This document shows positions 59,101 through 64,000 of a stretch of 64,000 bases of DNA, piece after piece. The notes under the pieces are model-generated. The model did not search any database. It worked only from the letters and a program-made list of their open reading frames with translations, and was not told where the DNA came from. Location: the NCBI GenBank assembly GCA_027922465.2, contig BQMF02000179.1:1-64000 (forward strand), read 5' to 3'. The DNA comes from Turritopsis dohrnii. Taxonomy: Eukaryota > Cnidaria > Hydrozoa > Anthoathecata > Oceaniidae. Both the position numbers and the translations under genes were made by a program. Each line of letters opens with the position of its first letter. Position 1 is the first letter of the stretch.

Positions 59101-59902
59101 TTAATTGAAGAGTAACAAACATGAAGGGATGATAGAACTAGTGAGTTACCTTTCCGAATAGCTTTGTCAATCTTATCTAACACATCATACTTTGTTTTAG
59201 CATCGGGACAAGATACAAGACGCAAACTATTTGCAAGAGATGCCAAAGTAGATTTGAATTTGACAATGCTTTGTCGAGGCTACAACAAACAATATAAATG
59301 AAATTCAAATCTAAAAAAAATCTGAAGAATGAATTCTGAAGGATGAACACATTACATGAATTCTTAAATTCATGTTATGTGTTGGTAAAAATGAGAGTAA
59401 TTCCATGAAAAATAAAACAAGTTAGGCCACTGGTAGCTTTTAAAAACAATAATAGACATGGGCTAGTCTAGAACAATTTTAGTGTTCGTAAGTTGATTTT
59501 TGGGGTATGAAATTTATGTGTCCAAAATAAAGTCTGCAGTAATCCAACGGTTCATTGAAATTCATAGATACAATATTAAAAACAATTTCACCCTACTCTA
59601 GTTATTTTCTGGGGAACAGTAGGTAAAGTTGATTTGCTGGTCTGTAGTGAAGGTTTGTTCTCAAATAATGTGGCAATAACAGGTTCGGTGCCTTCTTCAA
59701 AAACTATATCTGCCTTGGTAGCTGCTTCAGCATAACTTTGATCCACAAATGTCACAATGGCAGAGTATCTTTCATCCATTTTCAACTCCGTTTTGATTAC
59801 CGTACCAAACTTGGAGAAAAACTCGTTCAATACTCCGGATTCATAGTATTTCTTTGGAATGTTCTCCACTACAACTGCATTGCTTTTTATTGGTGGAAAC
59901 AT
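44153..59902 (-). CDS. MCM3AP: GANP/MCM3AP orthologue (TREX-2 mRNA-export scaffold)
   Basis: Coding exons: 59902-59597, 59279-59150, 59035-58968, 58821-58753, 58607-58389, 58233-58172, 57983-57854, 57552-57476, 57372-57259, 57165-57117, 57024-56911, 56643-56494, 55960-55790, 54922-54154, 54015-53951, 53772-53651, 53074-52970, 52847-52836, 52347-52144, 51740-51585, 51501-51436, 51315-51099, 50910-50836, 50524-50420, 49303-49076, 48936-48849, 48194-48121, 47699-47609, 47471-47376, 46540-46503, 46358-46258, 45946-45713, 45474-45374, 44415-44153. All phases agree, giving 1,622 aa. RRM at residues 5-85; SAC3/GANP domain about 145-500 ([46 protein letters not shown]); linker with FG and NPF motifs (553-800); helical CID-like part (810-980, ends LQKLFKRWVKAYKY); GANP C-terminal region ([25 protein letters not shown]). 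GANP scaffolds TREX-2 at nuclear pores with ENY2, centrins and PCID2. The human N-terminal FG region is not seen here. Confidence 0.9.
45228..45348. mobile_element. Hairpin MITE of about 120 bp, copy 2 (last intron of MCM3AP-like gene)
   Basis: The arms GTGGGCAAATTTGTTGAAAA and ACGATTTTGCCCACTAGG are inverse, with GCTGCGAGGGAGTGCATTTC and GTCACAGTGATTTTC inside. Same family as 27,916-28,036. Confidence 0.65.
46003..46122. mobile_element. Hairpin MITE of about 120 bp, copy 3 (intron of MCM3AP-like gene)
   Basis: The arms CCCAGTGGGTAAATTCGTCA and TGACGGTTTTACCCACAAGG are inverse, with CACTGTGAAGGAGTATATTT and ATCACAGTGACTCTT inside. It lies between the exons at 45,946 and 46,258. Confidence 0.65.
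46993..47122. mobile_element. Hairpin MITE of about 120 bp, copy 4 (diverged; intron of MCM3AP-like gene)
   Basis: Left arm CCAACAGTCAAACTCCTTAA, with AATCACTGCGACGAAGCGCA inside; right arm GCTCCTTCGCGCTGACTTTT and TTTTGTTCACCGGG. More diverged than the other three copies but with the same order of blocks. Confidence 0.5.
55084..55455. mobile_element. Inverted-repeat MITE (CAGGGATTTTTCCAAG ends) in intron of MCM3AP-like gene
   Basis: The left end CAGGGATTTTTCCAAGTACT and the right end GGTGCTTGGAAAAATCCCTG are inverse copies. The direct repeat GAATG flanks it (55,079-55,083 and 55,456-55,460). It lies between the exons at 55,790 and 54,922. The CAGGG terminus is hAT-like, but the visible target repeat is 5 bp, not 8. 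Confidence 0.65.
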
Positions 59903-59939
59903 ACCTAAAGTAAATAAACAGTATTAGGGTTGTATAATT

Positions 59940-60960
59940 TTAATTATACTGGGTGTGCCAGAAAAAACCCCACTAAAATTCCATTTTTGATGTACGCTTT
60001 TCTAGTTGCCAAAATCATTTCAAATCTTAATGAACTAGTATTCAGGCTATTCTCAATCAACTGTGAAATTTTGATTAAGAAACAACAATATTTAGGGAAG
60101 ATATGACTTTTTTAAAAAAGGGTGTATAATTTTCAATGTTTACAGAATTGACGTCAAAATCTTAATGGCATAACTATCTATTTACAAAACGACTCTCAAC
60201 GAAAGCCAAATAATAACATTTTTTGTATAACTATAAACATCATAAAAAAGTACAAATTATTCCAAAGTGTATAAAAGTTATCCAACTTGCAGTTTGATAG
60301 ATGATCCATTACGATCTTTCACTGCACGTAGTCTTCCAGTGAACTCTTTCATAGCTTTCCTAATCTCTTGAACATTCGATGCGCATCCTTTCCATACTGA
60401 TTTAATTTTTGCCATTATTTCTTTTTCATCTTTAAATGGTTTGTTTTTCCTATTCATATAAACTCTGGTTTTCACTTGATTCCAAAATAATAATCCGGAG
60501 GATTTGTGGGGAATTTGGAGGCCATTGTTCCTTTTTGACGAAACATCGTGGTATAGTTTCCTCCAGAAATTCTTGGACAAGGTTGCTGGTATGTGATGAA
60601 GCTCCATCTTGAATAAATATCCAGTCATTCCTTGATTAAATTTTTTCTATTGCTGGAAATAACTGTTTCTTCAAATGATATTTATAGTTCTTTGGATTGA
60701 CTTTGATGCCTTACTTACCAACGAATATTGGTTTAGTCACGCCATACCATGTCAAACCAGTGGAAACCATTACTTTAACAGATTGTCTGTTGCTTGCGTG
60801 ATAATTCTCATCAAGAATATCTTGTTTTTGTCTTTTGAAATAAACTCGGTTATTTTGGACATTAGTTGGGACATTTCCAAATGCCGACACATAAATAAAT
60901 ACACACTTGCGCGCTTCAAAATGAAAGACTGACGTCAAACGAAAAGATGCCAACGCATTG
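59940..60960 (-). pseudogene. Dead Tc1/mariner-type transposase copy
   Basis: On the minus strand, about 60,953-60,711 encodes a stretch with KVMVSTGLTWYGVTKPIFV. After frame breaks and stops, 60,628-60,278 encodes SSGLLFWNQVKTRVYMNRKN and DEKEIMAKIKSVW. These are the middle and C-terminal blocks of mariner-like DDD/E transposases (V.VW.G....G.TP.FF; DYF.W..VK..VY). The catalytic QD..P.H and W...SPDLNP parts are shifted out of frame. A likely element end, GGGTGTGCCAGAAAAAACCC, lies at about 59,951-59,970. The copy sits just upstream of the first MCM3AP-like coding exon. Confidence 0.75.
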
Positions 60961-61527
60961 TAAATGAAGCCTTATATTGTAACATAAACATTTTTGTATC
61001 ATTATTTTCAACTGACGATTGCATGAGCATGAAACTATTGGTATTGAAAATAACAAGACTCATTACTTTCGCGTAATCCGCTCTACCACGTGTATCGAGC
61101 ACTCTAGTGAATAAGAGATATCAAAAAGAAGATATAACAGGTTATATGAGAATAACAAAAGCCATTAAAATGTTTTCATTTGTCTCTCTCCTCCCTTGCC
61201 CACTGAACATAAAAATAACTTTTTTTTAGTTACCAGAAGATCACTAAAAACGTGGCGATCAATTTAATTAAGGGTACATCTAGTGAAAGTGAAATTAAGA
61301 AAGTTAAAACACAAGGTTTTAAAGTAAAGAAACACTTTTTCCCCCAAGGAATTTACCAAAATAGGGATGGAACAACTTAAAAGGGAAGTCTACTTTTAAA
61401 ATTAAAATTTAGTTTTTTGTACCATTTGTAAGACTTTCAAAAATGATGAAAGTCAGTTTTTAAATTTTCAAAAAAAAAACTTTTCGTTCATGAGATATTG
61501 CTGTTTAAAGTTTTTCCTGAAAACTTG
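60961..61527. other. Interval with nothing recognised
   Basis: AT-rich; no exon or element that I can define. Confidence 0.3.
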
Positions 61528-62103
61528 GAGTGCCTTTACATGAGAGCCGTAGTGAACTCCAACCGGTTAGAAATTTTAAGCTGTTTGAAATCGCCATTCT
61601 GTTTACATGAGCAATTTCGATACGGTCTTGGCGAGTTTTGTGGAGTAAAATTCGAAACAATGGATTTACTAGTTTCTAGCTCTCTATACGAGTGCGTTTT
61701 TACACGAGAGCTATACTGAACTCACACTGGTTTGAGATTTCAATACGGGTAGAAACATTTTCTATGCACGATGGAATAAATTTAGCACATTCTATATTTT
61801 TATTTCATATGTGTCAGCAAAATTTAATTAACATGCGCATGCTTGTTAACACATTTTATGATAAAACAATGAAATGTGAAAACTTTCACACCTTTCCAAG
61901 CCGTATCGAAATTTCAAACCTACTTCTGAAGTAGGTTTGAAATCATCACGGGTAAAATTTCAGTACGGCCGTTATCATGTAAACATCACTGAAGATTTGA
62001 CCAGGAACCGTAGTGAGATAATTACCGGTATCGAAACTCGTAACGGGGGGATGGAAATTTCAAACCGGTTTGAGTTCACTACAGCTCTCGTGTAAACGCA
62101 CTC
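61528..62103. mobile_element. Palindromic element (GAGTGCSTTTACAYGAGAGC ends)
   Basis: The left end GAGTGCCTTTACATGAGAGC plus YGTAGTGAACTC is mirrored by the right end, which finishes GCTCTCGTGTAAACGCACTC. The same 5' block recurs internally at about 61,688-61,730 (GAGTGCGTTTTTACACGAGA). ACCGGTT and TTTCAAACC motifs are repeated through it. No transposase is visible. Confidence 0.65.
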
Positions 62104-62834
62104 TTGATCTCCATCACAACGTGTAAGAATAAATTGCTGACATGTGAACATGTAAATAGCTCAGAAACTTTTAGTGATGCACTGCTAGAATTTTGTATGT
62201 ATAGCGCCAAACACCAGCAACTAACAAATCACTTAAATTTAACGCTGCATTGTTATAATTTCCTGAGTTTTTTATATTATATGCTTGGAAATATGCCTGA
62301 ATTTGTAGTTTCTTTTTTTGTCGGTCTCCGCTCTTTAGAATCAGCAATCAATTTTTGGCTATTTCATATTGTTTAAAGTATATCTATGTTTGAATCTGTT
62401 GCAAAATAGACATTTACGGATGCAATAAATAAGCCAGACAACCTATGTTATTTACTCTTGAAAACATTCACATCATGTTCAGGGGGTAATACAGGTCAAA
62501 TATCAAAGCGCAATTGGGCATCGAAATCTTGGTACCCAAATTCAACCCAAATTTTTTTCTTAAGACGCGTGATCAGAACGTAGAGACCAGATGTGTAACA
62601 AAAGAAGTCTCTCGAGACAAGCTCTATTTAAAAATACACAAGAACAGCTTAAAATACAAGTATCTATTCAGCTGGGATCACTCGACCAAAACTTGCAACA
62701 AAAAGCGTTTCATACTACTTTATGACAGCCACACGATGAAGTGCATTCACAACTTTTTCTTCTGATTTGAGAATACAAGATTCAGAAATGTATTGTAAAA
62801 TCGTGAAAGAAGTATGTGACAATTCTAGGGAAAA

Positions 62835-63050
62835 TCACTACAAGCGATAATAGCGCTTTATACAAAGTGCTAATAGCGCTAAAAGAACAATGGGTTTTAG
62901 CGCTAATTTGTTCTTATTTACAAATGTAGTAACAATATTAGTGATAAATTTAGCGCTTGTAGTTTTATCATTATCACTATTATCGCTTATAAATATCGCT
63001 CTTTACGAAAAAGCGCTAAATTTTAGCGATAAGTATTTGATTTATCACTA
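62835..63050. repeat. TAGCGCTAA/TTAGCGATAA-rich palindromic repeat
   Basis: Over about 215 bp the palindromic core AGCGCT and the related GCGATAA recur many times on both strands (for example AGCGATAATAGCGCTTTA, ATTTAGCGCTTGTAG, AAAAAGCGCTAAATTTTAGC). The whole can fold back on itself. It is probably a MITE, though I cannot see clear target repeats. Confidence 0.5.
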
Positions 63051-64000
63051 AATTATTCGTATAATAATGTTGGTTCAATTAATTATGTGAAACGGACAGA
63101 ATATCGAATGAGATGAAAGTGAAATCATTAATATCATTAATATCCTCTAAGGGCACAGATTACCGTTATTATCGTCAAAAAGTTTTGTTCAAGTCTTTTG
63201 TGTATACAATTTCACATACCATGTGTTGTTTTATGAAGTTCTCAAATGACAGTGATTTAATTATTGTTTCACCAAATAGCAATAAATACAAAACAAACTC
63301 GCTTGTTTTGACATGATAAACTCTTGTTCATTGTGTTATGACTGAACAGACGAGCGAACATATTTCTCAAGAAATAAAAAGTTTCCGAAACGCTTTTTAT
63401 TTTATTTGTTATTCCGGCACTTTCAGCACAAATCTGAAAGCCAATTTAAAATACTGTGTTATTCGATTTGGTAATGTATTATTTTGAAACATTTACAGGT
63501 AGCACCTGCTTGTGTATTAAATTGAATTTAATTGACTGGTTCCTATATTCAGTTGGAGATTAAAGATACAGAGTTAGTTCAAAAGCAACCACAAGTGGAA
63601 ACCATCTGCGATAATTTTTTCTAGATTGTTCGATTGCCATTCTATAAGCACTTGGGAGAAAACTTTTACAATATTAAAGACACATTACATTAAAAGTTTT
63701 TTCGATAGCAAAACTTTTATTATTATTCTTTCGAATGACATTTCACTTGCATTGGGTGGAGATGTACCCTTAATTAAATTGATCACAACGTTTTTAGTGA
63801 TCATTATTGACTTCTGTCACTGCATCGATAATGTCTTTAGGTTCAATATTAGGATGAAGTATGAATGTAGGAAGGGAAAAATAAAAACATTTTAACTTCA
63901 GCTTGACGAGTTGCGAAAGTTCTCTTTTGAAATACTCACCTTCGTTTAAATAAAATAACACCTGTTTCCTCCGGCTTTTCGTGAAGTTTATGTGAAAGTT
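63051..64000. other. Right edge of window, no gene supported
   Basis: Only short AT-rich open frames without splice support or recognisable motifs. Upstream exons of the minus-strand MCM3AP-like gene could lie beyond the edge. Confidence 0.3.

Overview
The window is animal nuclear DNA: AT-rich, intron-rich, with GT-AG introns of a few tens of bases to over 1 kb, no operon structure, and many small DNA transposons. The gene families (a GANP/MCM3AP-type mRNA-export protein, MS4A/CD20-like four-pass membrane proteins, a giant coiled-coil protein) indicate a metazoan. The repeat style would suit an invertebrate such as a cnidarian, but I could not fix the species.

Layout. (1) 1-16,200 has no host gene I can support. 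It holds tandem Helitron-like elements of two families (1-2730; 3832-5181; 8203-10392; a remnant near 15,000). Also here are an element with GACGTC-rich inverted ends carrying a 123-bp tandem repeat and a tRNA-like SINE (5556-6586), and a dead 4.1-kb transposon (10,645-14,795) with minisatellite inverted ends and a broken integrase-like transposase. (2) 16,204-24,040 is a direct tandem duplication carrying two MS4A-like genes. Each has four coding exons and 280 aa, and ends in a PPPY motif. Different transposons sit in each copy, and the partner copy shows the empty site. (3) 24,190-27,000 holds nested DNA transposons. (4) 27,049-38,614 (+) is a seven-exon gene for a 2,444-aa coiled-coil protein; its sixth intron has twenty copies of a 31-bp minisatellite. 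(5) 38,615-44,150, between two convergent genes, holds a pogo/Tigger-like MITE and a 1.66-kb tandem duplication with nested inverted-repeat elements. (6) 44,153-59,902 (-) is an MCM3AP/GANP orthologue. I rebuilt it as 34 coding exons that stay in phase for 1,622 aa: RRM, SAC3/GANP domain, FG/NPF-containing linker, CID-like helices, GANP C-terminal region. (7) 59,940-64,000, upstream of that gene, has a dead Tc1/mariner copy and palindromic elements.

How the genes relate. The three loci are unrelated in function: membrane tetraspanning proteins, a filamentous probably cytoskeletal or centrosomal protein, and a nuclear-pore mRNA-export scaffold. What links them is the transposon load. One family of about 120-bp hairpin MITEs sits in introns of both the coiled-coil gene and the GANP gene. 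All exon models come from reading splice signals and phase by eye; no transcript or database search was available.
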